From Lepiota brunneoincarnata (taxonomy: Eukaryota; Basidiomycota; Agaricomycetes; Agaricales; Agaricaceae), in assembly GCA_023014365.1 (NCBI GenBank), contig JAEBUN010000052.1:1-64000 (forward strand): 64,000 nt of DNA. Direction: 5' to 3'. The position numbers and the translations under genes were made by a program. Below the pieces are notes generated by a model, which worked only from the letters and a program-made list of their open reading frames with translations, made no database searches and had not been told where the DNA came from. Shown one piece after another: positions 40,435 to 53,011 of this stretch; positions within the stretch are counted from its first letter, which is position 1, and the number at the start of each line of letters is the position of its first letter.

Positions 40435-41338
40435 ATTCACATGTTGTTAATAATAGTGTGATTTGATAAGCCCACTGATTTGGTCAAGTGTAAAGGTTCT
40501 TTGTATGTAACTCCCCTTCACATAATAGGATTTGGCTAGTCTAAGGTCCCATCCTGTCAAAATGGATGCGAGGCATGAAACTCAGTGTCCACTAATTGAC
40601 ATCCCCAAGGGATGGGTGTACATAACAAGTATTTACTTATATATCACAATTCATCACTAACTAATAAGTGATCTGTCACTTCATTTAACAGATGGGCCAT
40701 CCTCATCCTAGATTTGTCATCTTCAAAGCCAGTTGCAAACTCGGGTTATTTCCATCTTGGTTTGATTCCAAGACCTCGCACTTTCGCAGCTTGCTGCCCT
40801 ATCTTCGGAGACGGCTGGCCTGACACTTAAGTAAGGATCTGGCTAAGGAATTACGCACAGACAGACAGACAAAAAGCCATAGTGTAAAAGACTACGCAGT
40901 GGGCCGGCCTCTCATCAGGCACCATGCCATGAGGGGTCCGAGTGGGAGGGATGCCCCAGGCCCAGCCCCCCCTTCCTACCTACCTGTACGGGGTCCCGCG
41001 GCGCGCTAGCCGGTCCAGCAGATCAATTAATATATTGATTCATACTCCCCCACAGCATTCACCTGAGACCTGCCAGAATCGGTCCTATGGACAGGAGGTA
41101 CACAAGAATAGTTATAAGAATCAGTTCCGTTTGTACACTCAGTACCCATCACGTGTTTTAGAACCGAGTCTGTCACAATAAAAGGATCTGTTCATGACAC
41201 AGATCAACTTAAAAGATCTAGGATCTGTTGTAATGACCGAAATAGGATTGGTTTATTGTCTCTGTGCCTATAATAGATGTTATACACTAATTAGGTTCTA
41301 TTCAGCAATGTGTCCAATATGCAGATTATGTTAACAAT
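40435..41338. other. Intergenic, no gene supported
   Basis: It holds a short (CAGA)n run near 40860 and a GC-rich block near 40950-41020. All frames are short. It could be a transposon remnant, but nothing identifies it. Confidence 0.4.
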
Positions 41339-41903
41339 TCAGAATTGGCAGAGCGTACAGATTGAGTGGCCCACGAGTGGGTGTGGGAGCGGGCCACTGG
41401 TGGAAAGTCGTATATGGATAAATTTATGAATCGGTGACTGGCTAAAATATTTATCTAAATCAATGTTTGTGGCTAGGCGTAGTAAAGACGAGGATGCCAA
41501 GCGGTTGCCTACAAGGTTCAAGCTGTAATTGTAGTTGGGGGCATCATTTGGGCCCGGTATTCTGTGAAGAGAGAGCTGTCGTATTTTTTTTAGAACTTGT
41601 TGACCATGAACTTTTCCCAGCATAGGGGGTCGGGTAATGGTACTCTGCTGGGGCTAACATAAGTAGAGGCCTCGCCATCGAGGAGGGCCTGGTCTCCTGC
41701 AGCAAATTCAAGTGGGGGGTGGTGGTCCGGAACGCACCTGCCACTTCATTGATGTCAGTGGTTTGGGTGTTAGTTTGAGTGTTGCCGGCAAGCAGGTGAT
41801 GGCGAAGGTAATGAATGTTGCGTTGGCTAAGTCCAGGTAGAGTGTTTCCAGCGGTGATGTGCTCAATAGGGTAGGAAATACTCGCAACTGATATGGCCAT
41901 CAC
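41339..41903 (-). CDS. Hypothetical minus-strand ORF pair
   Basis: Two overlapping open stretches, 41903-41544 and 41623-41339, meet around GK-(S/V) near 41610 and could be one protein joined by a frameshift or small intron. The first starts at an ATG about 50 bases from the ATG of the gene at 41954 on the other strand, giving a divergent arrangement. The sequence is polar, with H/N/T-rich segments and NYNYSLNLVGNRLASSSLL near the end of the second. No family recognised; it could be a pseudogene. Confidence 0.3.
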
Positions 41904-41953
41904 CTTACTTCGTCTCCACCGTCTTCAACCCACTCTCCACTCACCGCTTAAAG

Positions 41954-43902
41954 ATGTCTGATCTTTCGAGGCTGCTCGCTACTTCATCTGTCCTCACGAG
42001 CTCTTCCGGTTGCTCTTCATTTAAACGTGATGCCGATACTGCTTTCGCCTCATTTGGTGCCAACTTAGTGGAGGAACTACTGTCAAGGGTGAATGAGGGT
42101 GATGATAACTTGGGCCTCAGAGGAATAGAAGGCCCTGCCAGGTGTGTACATACCTATTTCATTGCTTTATTATAATGCTCCAACCGTATCATCAAGCGCT
42201 TGAGAGTCGGTGGGCGGCAGCCGGCCTGTGGACTTGGAGAGAATCCACCATTGGTTGGATACGCTCTCAACTCCGTTCCAAACGCCTGTATCGCCCGACA
42301 ATGGTACTAAACCCGACTCTGAAGAACACACGACGTCCACCCCCGGTGAAGATGCATCAAATGGAATGGAACCTGGAGTATCAGCGACTCCTGCAAGGTA
42401 GTGTGGATATTCGGTTCTTACCGCCATTCGGCTCGCTCAAACGCGCTCTTCAGTGCCCAAGCAGCCACCCGACATGCCTGTGTTGAGAGGGTTCGTCAGT
42501 GGTTGGCTACGGTTCACGCTGATACGCCGATTTCACGCCTATACATGAATTCCGTACTCCGGAACGATTCTCTACATAGAATCATTGGCTATATCATTAA
42601 AGAACTCTATAGAGGATTGGTACTATGTCCCGTAGTAGCCAGTTCGACCAAATTGAGGATATTCGAGCCTTGGAAGTGTTCAAACCAGTTCATTATCACT
42701 AAGCTTAGTGAACCAAACTATCGGAACGCTTTCCAGAGGGATTCAGGACTCTACATAGTCTATCAAGTATACTCCGGTCGCATCAAGGGACCTTACGAGC
42801 AGTTTTCTGATGAACCCGGATGCGTTTGAATATAAAGAATGTACCTAGCGGCTGTCGCAGGAGTATTACGTCAAAAGCGAGCCCAATAATGATGACTGGA
42901 CCACGGAACGGAACGTTCAACGTTCGGGAGGCGACACCCGATGCCCAAAACCCTAGAAATATCAAAGACTCCTAATTAACGAGTGCTTTGTGGGTCCCGG
43001 CACCTCGGCCTATTGCTTAACTGAGATTAATTACAACGGATCAAGGGACTGTCCATCCGCTATACATTCCGATCATAATTGATCCGGAGTCTTAACGCGC
43101 TCGCGTGGACGCAGAATAATGCAGACGAGCACGAAACACGTCTGGCTGGATTGCCATTCGTTAATCAGAGAAAAACCCATAACCCAGGGCAAGGTAGAAA
43201 TGCTGCCGAACCTTCCAAAATGTTCTACAGTGCCTGTAACAATTAAGCTTATTGTTTTCTATTTCATATTTACTATCTCTCGTATGTATCTAAACAATAT
43301 AAATACGGTCGCACTTGTTCGTGGAGAAGCAAGAGGTCTCACCCCCGCTTCCACACGCAAGTCTGCGAGCCGTGATCAAGAACGGTTTCAGAGGGCTATT
43401 TAGTGTGCGTCGTTAAGTGTGAATTCTTCGGTCGTCGACCAACCCAGAGACAGAGACAGAGACCAGAGTTCAGAGTTTAGAGTTCCAGAGTGCTAGAGAC
43501 AGAGACAGAGACAGAGACCAGAGACCAGAGACTAGAGACCCCGCGCTTTGAATTGACAGGGATTGTCCTTTCATTGTTGCACCGTACGGCTAAGATAACT
43601 TCAACGGCTGTTCGTTAACCTCTAAAACACTACTCTCTTGAATTTCGCTGTCAGAACGCACCCCCAGAACACCCTAAAAGACGAAACTGTTCCTTATCTA
43701 TCTCATTCCACTTGTATTAGCTTAAGCTTATCGAATTTCGGCTAAGCTTAGTGAAAACAAGCCCACTATCCATATTAAAACATACGAACGTTTCTACCTT
43801 TTCAACGCCCCAGTTGTCCTCCAACCGGCAGATGATGCATTTTCTGATACTTCATTCAATTGTGATATCGACGAAGCATTCACTCTCCACAATGAAGGCT
43901 AA
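41954..43902 (+). pseudogene. Host hypothetical gene disrupted by an LG repeat
   Basis: Exons 41954-42141, 42221-42397, 42454-42519 and, after the repeat, 43809-43902. Together they give 525 nt (174 residues plus stop) with introns of 79 and 56 nt. Removing 42520-43808 (the repeat and one ACGC duplication) joins WLATVHA to PVVLQPADD in frame, and the frame then ends at TAA 43900-43902. The protein is mostly polar: a serine-rich start, an acidic stretch (VNEGDDNLG), a helical HHWLDTLSTP block and an acidic C-terminus. Function unknown. The first intron could use a different acceptor. As it stands the gene would make a truncated or chimeric product. Confidence 0.6.
42520..43804 (+). repeat. LG repeat (solo LTR-like), copy 1
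   Basis: 1,285 bp, TGATACGCCG…CTACCTTTTCA, with a 4-bp duplication ACGC (42516-42519, 43805-43808). It contains TATAAATAC near 43300 and an AGAGAC-rich tract (43448-43540). Two similar open stretches inside it recur in all copies but look like by-products of sequence identity. Confidence 0.85.
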
Positions 43903-44302
43903 GAATAGCTATCTAGTCTACTCACCGACTTTGAGCTGTAGGATTTCTTAGCAACATTGTAGTTGTCAGATTCCAGGTTACGTCGCTAATACAAGGCAGC
44001 CTCATCGCACGAGGGATAGATCACTTGAAACACTAGCACAAACCCTCGCAAGTGAGTAGGATTAATTTCTGCGACTCCGGAGGGAATCCTGACACATACC
44101 TTTTCTAGGCCCTGTCACCAGAGGATGTAAAACGAGATCGGGGTCGGGGATTAGTGAAGTGTAGTAAGGCGCGGGGTTTTTGGGGATTGAGGAGTTGAGG
44201 AGTCAAGTGGGGGGTCACTTCTCTAGCTCGGCGTTCCAGACACCTCCCAAAAGGCCAAACTGTGCATCCACCAGACAGCCATTGCCCTTGGGCTCGGCGC
44301 AG
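43903..44302. other. Intergenic, nothing recognised
   Basis: Short frames only; no repeat shared with the rest of the window. Confidence 0.4.
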
Positions 44303-44615
44303 ATGGATGAACAGCGATGCTGGCATCGCACTCCCGATGGCTACCATGTACGTTTTCTCTTTCTATCCTTTTCCCCTCATCCCTATCGATTTCCAGCACA
44401 AACGGGAAAATTCTGACCCTATCTACGACACTTCCATACAGGAGAACAGCATGGATCTTCACACCATCTCCACCTCCAATAATAAAAGAAATAAAATTGC
44501 GGGCATGACCGGTGAAACAATCACGTGGGCTCTGATCCATTGTGAGTGGTCAAGAGGGAGGGGAAGACAGTGTAGATTACAAGGGAATGGGTCCAATATA
44601 AGAGAAATAACTTAA
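44303..44615 (+). CDS. Possible two-exon small gene
   Basis: ATG 44303, exon to 44347, a GT-AG intron of 49 nt (44348-44396, gtacgt…tttccag) and exon 44397-44615 ending TAA; 87 residues. The frame is open upstream of the ATG, so the start may be earlier. Polar protein with no recognised domain. Its 3' end lies 25 bases from the stop of the transposase on the other strand (convergent). Confidence 0.35.
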
Positions 44616-44639
44616 AAAGTGCGCTAAGACTGAACATTG

Positions 44640-47600
44640 TTACTGGAAGGCACCAGGTATTGGGAGCAGATAAGACAATGGTGAGGAGCACACATGTGGC
44701 TTCCTCACCGCCTGAAACAACACACCACTGGTAATGGGTGGCGCAGGCAGGCCCTGATGTAGCTCAACTGGGGGGCAGTCAAGGACACTGTATTTCCTGT
44801 TTGAATCATGAGCGAAGAGGCTGGTAAGAGCATCAGTTGAGTCACTGACCTCCATCACAGGTTTCATGATCAAGGTATCATGGTCCCACAGACGAGAAAA
44901 GGCACCATATATTGTAGCATTTGAGCTCAGGAGAATTTCAGGTTTGTTCTCGGTTCGTTTCGACCAGAGGCCAGCACCAAACTGTGGATAGTTGTTGAGG
45001 ATAGGGTGATTTTGTGCTTGTTGGTGGTGATGGACGATGAGATAGAACTGATCAGGCTCCATTCCTGCAAAAGTGAAGATAGAGCGTATCAACGCTGGTT
45101 TCAGCTTTTGGTCAGCCTGAGTGAAATAAAAAATACGACTGTTTCTGCTTGTTGCAGAAAATATGCTGAATTCCTTCCCATTTGCGACACATTGAGAGTG
45201 TTCAATGATTTGGTAGGTATTAATTGGCCTAAAAAGTTGAAGATAGGTGTAAACCTTCTCATCCATCTGAGCTGCCTTTCCATTGCCAACTGTACAAGTC
45301 ATACAAGAAAGGGACTTGGCATTGTTTGTGAGAGGCCCGAGTTGACCGGAGGGAAAGCAGGAATTGAATATTTCAATGGCTCGTTCGACAAGCTCAGGGT
45401 CCTTGGCTCTAATGCGGTGCAAGATTGTTCGAAGCTTGGACGTTGCGCAAAAAGACTTGACCATTGTCTTCTCTAGCTCCCCTATGCAGGCATTAGAAAT
45501 GCGTACAACTTTGGCGGGATATTGAACAAACCTGATTTGAAATTGGTATTTAAATTCTGGAGCATACCGATGAGCCTCTCGAATGGAAACATCCACCATC
45601 CATGGATGGGGCCAAAAAGACGCAAAAATCGATCCAGATGCAGAGCATTGTGATGAATGGGGTGGAGGTTTATGTCAGGACAAAGCTGACGGATTGATAT
45701 AATGTAGGCGGTCATAAAGTGGAGGTATTGGTCTGCATGGAAGGTGGCGATGGAATGGGAGGTTGCGTAGCTGATGGCTATTGAGAGGAGTATGGTACTA
45801 TGAACGACCGCAAGCAAATCCTTGCTTGTGGAGTTGTCCCGTTCATCTGGGCCGGTGGCCCATAGTCTGAGTAGCGACGCCGGGAGGTTGAACTCAATGG
45901 ACGCCCTCCATTCATCAGCCTTCGGCTTCCCTTGGGCAGGGGTGCCGAATTTATGTGGTGGACTTGTCTTCCAGGTGGGTCGGCTTGTGGATTGTATATC
46001 ATTGTGAATTCACTGGAGCTCTGGTGTATTCAGGAGAGGGGCTGAGGTATCTAGCGTATCAATTTCCTCATTGGTGGATATTTGTGCGAGGTCTCCGTCG
46101 ATTATGTGAGATTCTGGAGCTACAGCGGGTAATAACTCTTCACTCCCAGGGGCCTAGGTCTACATTAGACAGTAAGAGGGCATGATAGATATTATACTTA
46201 CGAGTAATGCTGAAATATAGTCCATCTTTTTCAGCTGACGACTGGGTACTTGATTGAGTACATGATACTCCTGACACAATTCCCACAGCACAGCAACGGA
46301 AAGCCGGCGGAGCTTTGCAATAGTCGGATTGCGCGCGAGGAGTCGGTGGCCCTTCTGCACGTCCTTTTCCTGAGGCGGAGATGAGTGGAAGTCGTCTTCT
46401 TCAGAGGCCTTGTCTTCCCAATTGGTGCCAATGATGACCCGGAAGTGGTGCCTTACGAGGCCAAGAAATAGGTTGTGCATACCATCAATAATAACGTATC
46501 GAACAGGGTCCCAATACGGTAAGCGAAGAAGTTCGGACCAACGAATGCCATTCTTCTTGTACAACTTTGCACGGCAGGATTTGCTAGGAGCATCACGCCA
46601 AGCCTCCGCGGCCTTGCGATACTCTTTGATCGTGATAGGCTTCCAGGCATCTGTGGTGCGATTGATGTTGTTCATGTCGTCCTTCAGCAGATGGCACAAA
46701 GAACAAAAGCGAGTCACAGAATGACCAGCACATCCAGTAATTTTGCAGGAACCAGGCAAGTCATTGACACTAACAATTACAGCTTCTTGCGATCGTCGGC
46801 CAGCAGGACACTCGTAAGTCTTGGTGAACCATGTGCCTTCACGGAAGCAAGTGGTAAGAGTGTCGATCAGAGGTGCGAGGTATGGATTCAGGCCATCAGC
46901 GGCAGGTTGCTTGGGACCAGGGATGATGCCGACGAGATAGATATTCTCTGGTTTGTGACAAAGTTCCGGCGGGAGGCTTAGACAGATCATCGCAAGAACT
47001 CCAGAAGATGTTGCTTTCCCTACGGCCTTGTTATGAAAAGGGTTGAAACCATCATAGCTGAGGCTCCAAACTGTCCTGATCTCATCCTCTGAATCAACAA
47101 AAATATTGCCCTCCAAGTCCCGAAACTCTCGAACCGCTTGACTCTGGTTGATGTCCCGTACAATGGAATTCTCCCATAATCCCTGGTTTGTTGAGCGAAT
47201 GGCGGCTTTGATCCCCGGGTGGGAATATAGTTCTCCCAGGAATGCGGTGAAGGTCTGCATTGTATATGGACGTATTGGCACCCTAATACTGGTTCCATCC
47301 TTGACACCCAGCTTGCAAAGTTGTGCATCACAGGTCGGTTGTTCAGGGAAACAGACGGAGGTACATTGAGAGGGATATACGTTGACACCATTTTGGAAGA
47401 CTGGCGAATAGAGCGAATGGCATGAAGGACAGGCGGCATATGTGGTGACAACGGGATTGAGAAGAAGCATCTTGCGGACGGTTTGAACATCACCCGGAAT
47501 GCTCTCAATTATGTTGATCCAACCTTTGTCAGTGCATGAAGCTTTCATTGCGAGCTTTACCATTTGTAGGCAAAAATTCGCCACAGATCGGGAGCATGCC

Positions 47601-48268
47601 GCCAAAAGATGGAGCACAGCAGCCATGAAGACGATAATGGCAATTGTTGAGTCCGTTTTAACGAGAGGGTGGTCGAAATGATGGGCTGGAGTTCATCTAA
47701 GTATAACCGAATCCTGCCACCAAGAAATGTAAGACTTACCGGTGTTATAGGTGTTACGCATGTTCGGCTTGTGTTGGGTCGACTGCTTCAAACTCTCCAG
47801 ATGAGGCGCCACTAATGATCATGCCTCTCGGATAATCTCCAAGCAGGCCTCGATCACCAGCTCGCAGTCAGGTCTTCCATGATGAGGAGAATGCTGGAGC
47901 CAACGTTCCAGGTCTTCCAAGTGTTCTTGCTCAGTTTGGAGGTACGAGTATGGGTCTGATTTCAGGTGAAGTCGTGGTGACACTGTTGATGGTGGACATC
48001 CGTCGAAGTGCTTTAGTTCGCGCTTGAGAGAGCTGACTCTTGTGTGGGTCGACTGATGAAGTGCTAGCAACTGCGAAAAATGTGTTGGATCCATCATGGA
48101 AGGGTCCCAAGGGTTGGGCGGAGATGAATAGGAGGGATTCATTGTCACCGAAGGGCTTGGGAGTTCCTGAGCTTCTTGGTGCAGGACATGCAATGATCGG
48201 GAAATAGCTTTACCATTGCAGCGGTTGCAATGACACAAGACGAGGGCTGATGTGTTGGCTCTCCCCAT
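44640..48268 (-). CDS. CACTA/Tnp2-like DNA transposase
   Basis: Five minus-strand exons fit in phase: 48268-47740, 47685-46202, 46153-46017, 45962-45532 and 45481-44640; 3,423 nt, about 1,140 codons, introns 48-54 nt. N-terminus: a Cys cluster CHCNRCNG; then FDHPLVKTDSTIA; a second Cys block (CPSCHSLYSP, CTSVCF); the catalytic half with YVIIDGMHNLFLGLVRHHF; and GPIHGWWMFPFERLIGMLQ, typical of the domain (DUF4218-like) that follows Tnp2 cores. This is the Agaricomycete CACTA-like type (Plavaka-like). A TGA at codon 150 (47819-47821) interrupts the first exon; everything else is intact, so this copy is probably inactive or just decaying. I found no terminal inverted repeats, so the limits of the transposon are unknown. 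Confidence 0.8.
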
Positions 48269-49776
48269 GAAGGCGCGATGGGTCAAATAGGAAGAGAATA
48301 CCAATGACGGGGAAGGACTGGTGGCGCTGCGAAACAGAGGGTTGACTACCACAGTCCTTCATAAAGGAGGACGCGAACCCTATGCTACAATTGGGCATGG
48401 TTGTCCTCCAGATTGGAGACATTGTACTTTGAAACCATGATCGTTACAGCTGAGCTTTAATAAAGACCAATACCGCCACTGTACACGTTACCATAGAACA
48501 AGGGAGGAATGGAAAGACCCATATATAAAAAAGCTGAAGCCGCCGTAACGATGTTCAGTGGGAGGACAGGACTATCTTACATTTGCTGTAGGGGGTGTAG
48601 TCAGCGGTTCATTTGTGTACCCAACAACAACACATGTACAGATACTTTCTTTTCATCCGCGCCTGCCGCTGACTATCCCAGAAGAAAACGGCTCCCTTAA
48701 GCGCACCTTCCCAGTTGTCATGAATAAGACAATGTGTTTGGATAGTCCAATACACAGAATCTTCCTCATACGTGGAACGGCAGTGTTCGGATAATCCAAG
48801 ACACTGTTGTTCGTTCGGAGTGCTACGATGGGATGAGAAGGCAAGATGCAGAGTGGGCACTCGCCATGCTTTGGCACTCACGTGCCAGGAAATCTGTTTA
48901 GGACAGAGCGGCGTGCGGTGATAAACATGACAATACACACCCCAATCACAACAATACAACCCACTCAGACTTACCTCACTCGATCCCCATCCACCGTGAG
49001 CTGGAATATCCAGTCACACATATTCCCTGATAAACTGTCGCTGGTTTAACCGCACAGTCAATCGTTGACATTTTGGGGGCCAGTCTGCCCCGTCAATAGG
49101 GAAACAAGCTATGTGCATGCAGCAAATGCGCCAGAATTCACGAGAATTGACATGCCAGCAGGGTTATATGATGCTACGAAAACACCGGGATGTGGCCCAA
49201 GAATGCCGACTCTGCTCCGCCGCATGAACGAATCCTCAGACCTCAAAGAGCCTGTCCTTCAATGGGCTAGTAGTTAATGCTGGAGGTGTGGTTTGGTTAT
49301 TGATGTAAGAATCACTATCTCTGACGTGTAGGATGAATCTTCGGACCTCAGATATATGACCGTTCATCCTCAAAGGTGACACCTATAAAGCGAAAGTCAC
49401 AAACCGTGCCTGCCTGCTCCCTTAGAGCCCCTTCCTCTCCCGAGTGGGTGATTGCTATCATTTCTTTTTCCAGTAAAGGCCTAATATCAGTTGCCATTAG
49501 CGCATACGACAACCATGGCAACACCATTTGTAAGTCGTCTAACTACTCCACTCACTTAACCGCCCACTCATTCACCCGCTCATTGTGTACTGGAAGCTCC
49601 AGGTACAGATTCCCTTCGTAGTGGCTTAACTCCACAGTCAATCATTGATCACTTTATGAGGACACATTCCGTCACTTTGTACAATAGGGTACCATCAACA
49701 TTGTCACATACGTTATATCAGGACAACGCTATCTAAGAGACAGGGAAGTTCAGCTGGATTAAGGGAAGCTTGTGTG
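48269..49776. other. Intergenic with degenerate duplicated segments
   Basis: No supported gene. Two pairs of related stretches: 49040-49100 with 49622-49690 (both contain cacagtcaatc then a caatag), and 49330-49460 with 51940-52070 (both contain GTCACAA then GAGTGGGTGATTG). These suggest old local duplication. Confidence 0.4.
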
Positions 49777-51660
49777 CTACGATGAAAGCATCAGGGATGA
49801 ATTGTTTATGTTCCAAATGCCATGGGGGGTCTCTATTGTAGTTAATGCTGTAAGTTGTTCCTGTAATTTAATGGCAAATTCTCTATCTTGATCCATTGAT
49901 GTTCTACACAACCAAGTCCGGATGCTAAGCTCACGAACAGCCGGAAAGCTTTTCAATAGCTCGAAAAAGTAGTCCTTCAAGTCTGGTAAGTGCGAGGATA
50001 TGTGGAAGTTGAATGAAGTACTCACATAGAGATTTGGCATCAGTGAATCCACACAGAAAGTCACCACTTCCATCCTCGAGGTTAAATCCTCCACAAGCAG
50101 GGAACATGAGCAGGCAGAACCGCTCATGGCCTCATAGTGCCCTGAGATGTTGTCGGGGAACTCGAATTCCAGCTTTATGCCCTTAATATGGTGCGCAAAG
50201 ATATTTCTAACCACATGTGTCATACCTCTGACCTTCTGGCATACCAGAGATGGGTTGGATGCTAGGGTCATAGACCACGGTTCCACTGCACTGATGCATA
50301 ACCTTTCAAGATTCGGATTGTTGCCTAATGCCCAGGCAAAATTCGGTGATGTTTCGAGGATTCGGATGGATGGTGGGATAGTGTTTGGGTGGGTGTTCTG
50401 CATTGGCCTGTTGTGGGGGTCCCAGCTGGGAAGGGCAGGTGGGTGTACTGTCATGAATGGGTATGTTGTTGCAATCTTGGTCAACTGAGGATGACGTCTG
50501 TAGAGGCTAGGGGGTATCGTAATGTGATCATCACTGAGCACATGCATAGTATGAACATTCTTGAGGTCAACTTGGTGCCAGGCAGCTCTGTACCCATGGT
50601 GATGGTAAACCCATAGTATGGAGACAAATGGATTCACCAACAGCGGTTGGAGAATGCTTGATAGCGACCTGGGCCCTGTATGCCAGAACACCGTACCGAT
50701 CTCAACCTTTGAGGCTTGGACCGGTGGGATATATGTGTGGGTCCCAGGTGGCCCCTCAAGCGAAGGTGCTATCCTGGTAAGTACAGTATCGTTGCGGAGT
50801 ACCAACCCAAAGCTGAAGAGCCGTTTCTTGGTTCCAGCAGCTTGCAAGAGGTCCTTCAAAACAGGGATCATATGTGGTTCATGAAGAAGTCCTATCTCCT
50901 TGCAGTAGAGATGAATTCGTAAGTCAGAGATCTTAGCCGCATTTCGGATCATCTGACAAACACTCTGATTAAATGCAAGCAGATTGAACAAGTCGCAATT
51001 GAGGCTGACATCCTCGAGGTAGGGGAGGAGGATCGAGGAGAGGAAAGTGATATCTTCTCTGGTGACCGGTGTTCCTACCAACCTGATTCTGGTAGAACCG
51101 AAGCGATCCTCAAGCATCCCCTTTTCCTCGAGCCTCAAGCGGTAGATGTCCATAGTGCAACCAATGAAGATATCATCCGTGCGCGCTAGGGAGATCAACT
51201 CTTGATCGTCAACTTCACCAAATATCTTCAAAAGGAGTTCATCGGGTAACATTGGTTGTATCTGATGTGGGCATCAATTGCGACAACTCCGAATTAAGTT
51301 CTCAAAGACAAACCTTCCTCGCTTCACAGATCGTGGGACTCAGTAACTGTTCGGCTTTCTCGGAATTCTAATGAGAACTCGTCAGTCAATTACTTGTTTT
51401 CGTGCTTGTGACTTACCAATTTTCGCTTTTTTTCGGACTCATTTCTCTCGATCTCTGCGGATGCCTTTCGCTTGCCTAAGGTACAACCATTACTGAAGGC
51501 CTGCTTCATGAGATTCATGACATCAAAAAGCTGTAAGGTGCGTCAGCGTATTCTGAATTTCCAGCATGCGAGCTACTACCTGTCCAGCAGCTCCTCCTGT
51601 GTTGATGAAACCCAACCGACAGGGGTTGCCAAGAAAGGCCAAAGCAATGGTAAAGTGCAT
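49777..51660 (-). CDS. F-box-like protein, four exons
   Basis: Exons 51660-51580, 51530-51417, 51367-51314 and 51261-49777 join in phase across GT-AG introns of 49, 49 and 52 nt; 577 residues with no stop. Exon 2 carries a basic nuclear-signal-like stretch (LGKRKASAE, SEKKRKL). An F-box starts right after: QPMLPDELLLKIFGEVDDQELISLARTDDI (given here in three pieces by its parts LPDELLLKIF, EVDDQELISL, ARTDD). The rest looks like the divergent leucine-rich region common in basidiomycete F-box proteins (LEDVSLNCDL, NLERLCISAV, AVRELSIRTW). Role by family: substrate adaptor of an SCF ubiquitin ligase. A short version from ATG 51252 would also contain the F-box. It looks like an ordinary functional host gene. 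Confidence 0.75.
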
Positions 51661-52310
51661 GTTCCGTTATATGAGCGAGCGGGGAATGTGGTTAATGGAG
51701 ACTACGTTCAGAGGTGGCTCTCTTAAATTTCGCAGCAAGATAATAAGCTACCAATGGTTTCTAAGGGTTGATAAAAAGGTTCATTGGTTTCTAAGGGTTG
51801 ATAAAAAGGTTTATTTCTGGCCCGACGCTCTTACATAGTTGAATATGTCCAAGTCGATGCTCGTTCTTCTTTGGAGGGCTAATTGCTGTGAACGTAAATC
51901 TTGATTGTTAGTGCACAATTACCATCCTATCCTGACGTCTGAATGAATTTTCAGGCCTCAAACAGGTGATTATTCATTTTGAATGATGATAACCTCAGCA
52001 GATGTCACAAGTAAACGCCCTCTTGCTCCGCCCGAATACCTTCCCCCTGAGTGGGTGATTGTCTTTTTTCACACGTAAGCCGACACCCACTCCTCCTTTT
52101 TGTTACCTTCGTTACCCGCTCAGAGATGCCTTGCAGGTAAACCTCTATTTGTGCGTAGTGGATAGCAATCAGCTAGAATAAAGACTCCTATAATATAAAT
52201 GACATAGTGGGCCCATTCTGACTTCTACCATGGCACCAATCCAGACTATGTACCGCACCCAACGCTGCTTTCCCCCTTCAACTCTTCGACGTTGATTTCC
52301 CCTGGAGCGT
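51661..52310. other. Spacer between divergent genes
   Basis: It contains two tandem copies of ggtttctaagggttgataaaaagg (51754-51811, in 29-bp units) and the segment similar to 49330-49460. An in-frame extension of the next gene from ATG 52230 is broken by TGA 52293-52295. Confidence 0.5.
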
Positions 52311-52844
52311 ATGCTCACCCCACCACCAACTACTTTGCGGCATAAATACCTCTCAACAGCAATTTCCAGCCCAGAAGCACCCGCAGAAACCGTTCCAAAA
52401 CCCCAAACAGCCCCCAAGTCCATACCAGCTCTCTTCCATAAGGCATGCATTGCTAAAGAACAGCATCAAGAAATTATGGTGAGAATGTTCCTTGGCCCGC
52501 CACCTCAAATATACTGACTGCCCTAGGAAACTATACAAACGTTGATATCCACTATGCTGAACCTGGACATCCCATTTGGCAAGCAGAACAGCGCAAACAT
52601 TGATGACTTATGCTCTCAGGTATCTCTAGCAGTGTCCTTATCTCTGGTTTATTGAGCTCAACTCTTTTGCTAGATGGCCATTGAATATCCAATACTCGTC
52701 CACTTTGAAAACATCTGGGTGACTAAAGAACTGATTAAACTTGACCTCAGTAGGCGACGAAAGAAACTCCAGTGGTAAGCTCCTCTTTGTTCTCAGCTGA
52801 GCTTACCAGACTACTGTGCTTCTCTCAGGAACCGCCCATGCTAA
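52311..52844 (+). CDS. Small spliced host gene, hypothetical
   Basis: Exons 52311-52478, 52527-52619, 52674-52774 and 52829-52844 fit in phase with introns of 48, 54 and 54 nt (GT-AG); 125 residues. The frame extends upstream to ATG 52230 but for a TGA at 52293, so either the start is 52311 or the gene has a nonsense change. The protein has a P/T-rich start, an amphipathic helix (CIAKEQHQEIMETIQTLIST) and a basic end (DLSRRRKKLQW). No family recognised. It lies between the F-box gene and a truncated LG repeat. Confidence 0.55.
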
Positions 52845-53011
52845 CGCAAGCCCGGATAGACCCTCAGAATGGATTTACTGTAAGGAGCAGAATTCCGCTG
52901 CATGTGGAATCCCAACCCTTAGCACACTTTCATTAGGTACCTGTCCTTAGATACCTGAGCTCCTAGTGATGAGGATTCTGTTGCTATGGTAGTGGCCAAG
53001 CGATGGAGTAG

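Noticed and set aside
40435..41338. Possible LINE or tRNA-like remnant
   Set aside because: GC-rich block and short (CAGA)n run only; no cloverleaf, no open frame.
42541..43403. Two ~94-codon ORFs repeated in all LG copies
   Set aside because: They recur only because the repeats are nearly identical; there is no codon-type substitution pattern by eye and no motif.
43448..43540. AGAGAC-rich tract as a possible CRISPR or minisatellite locus
   Set aside because: Simple 6-mer microsatellite within an LTR-like repeat; no spacers, eukaryotic context.
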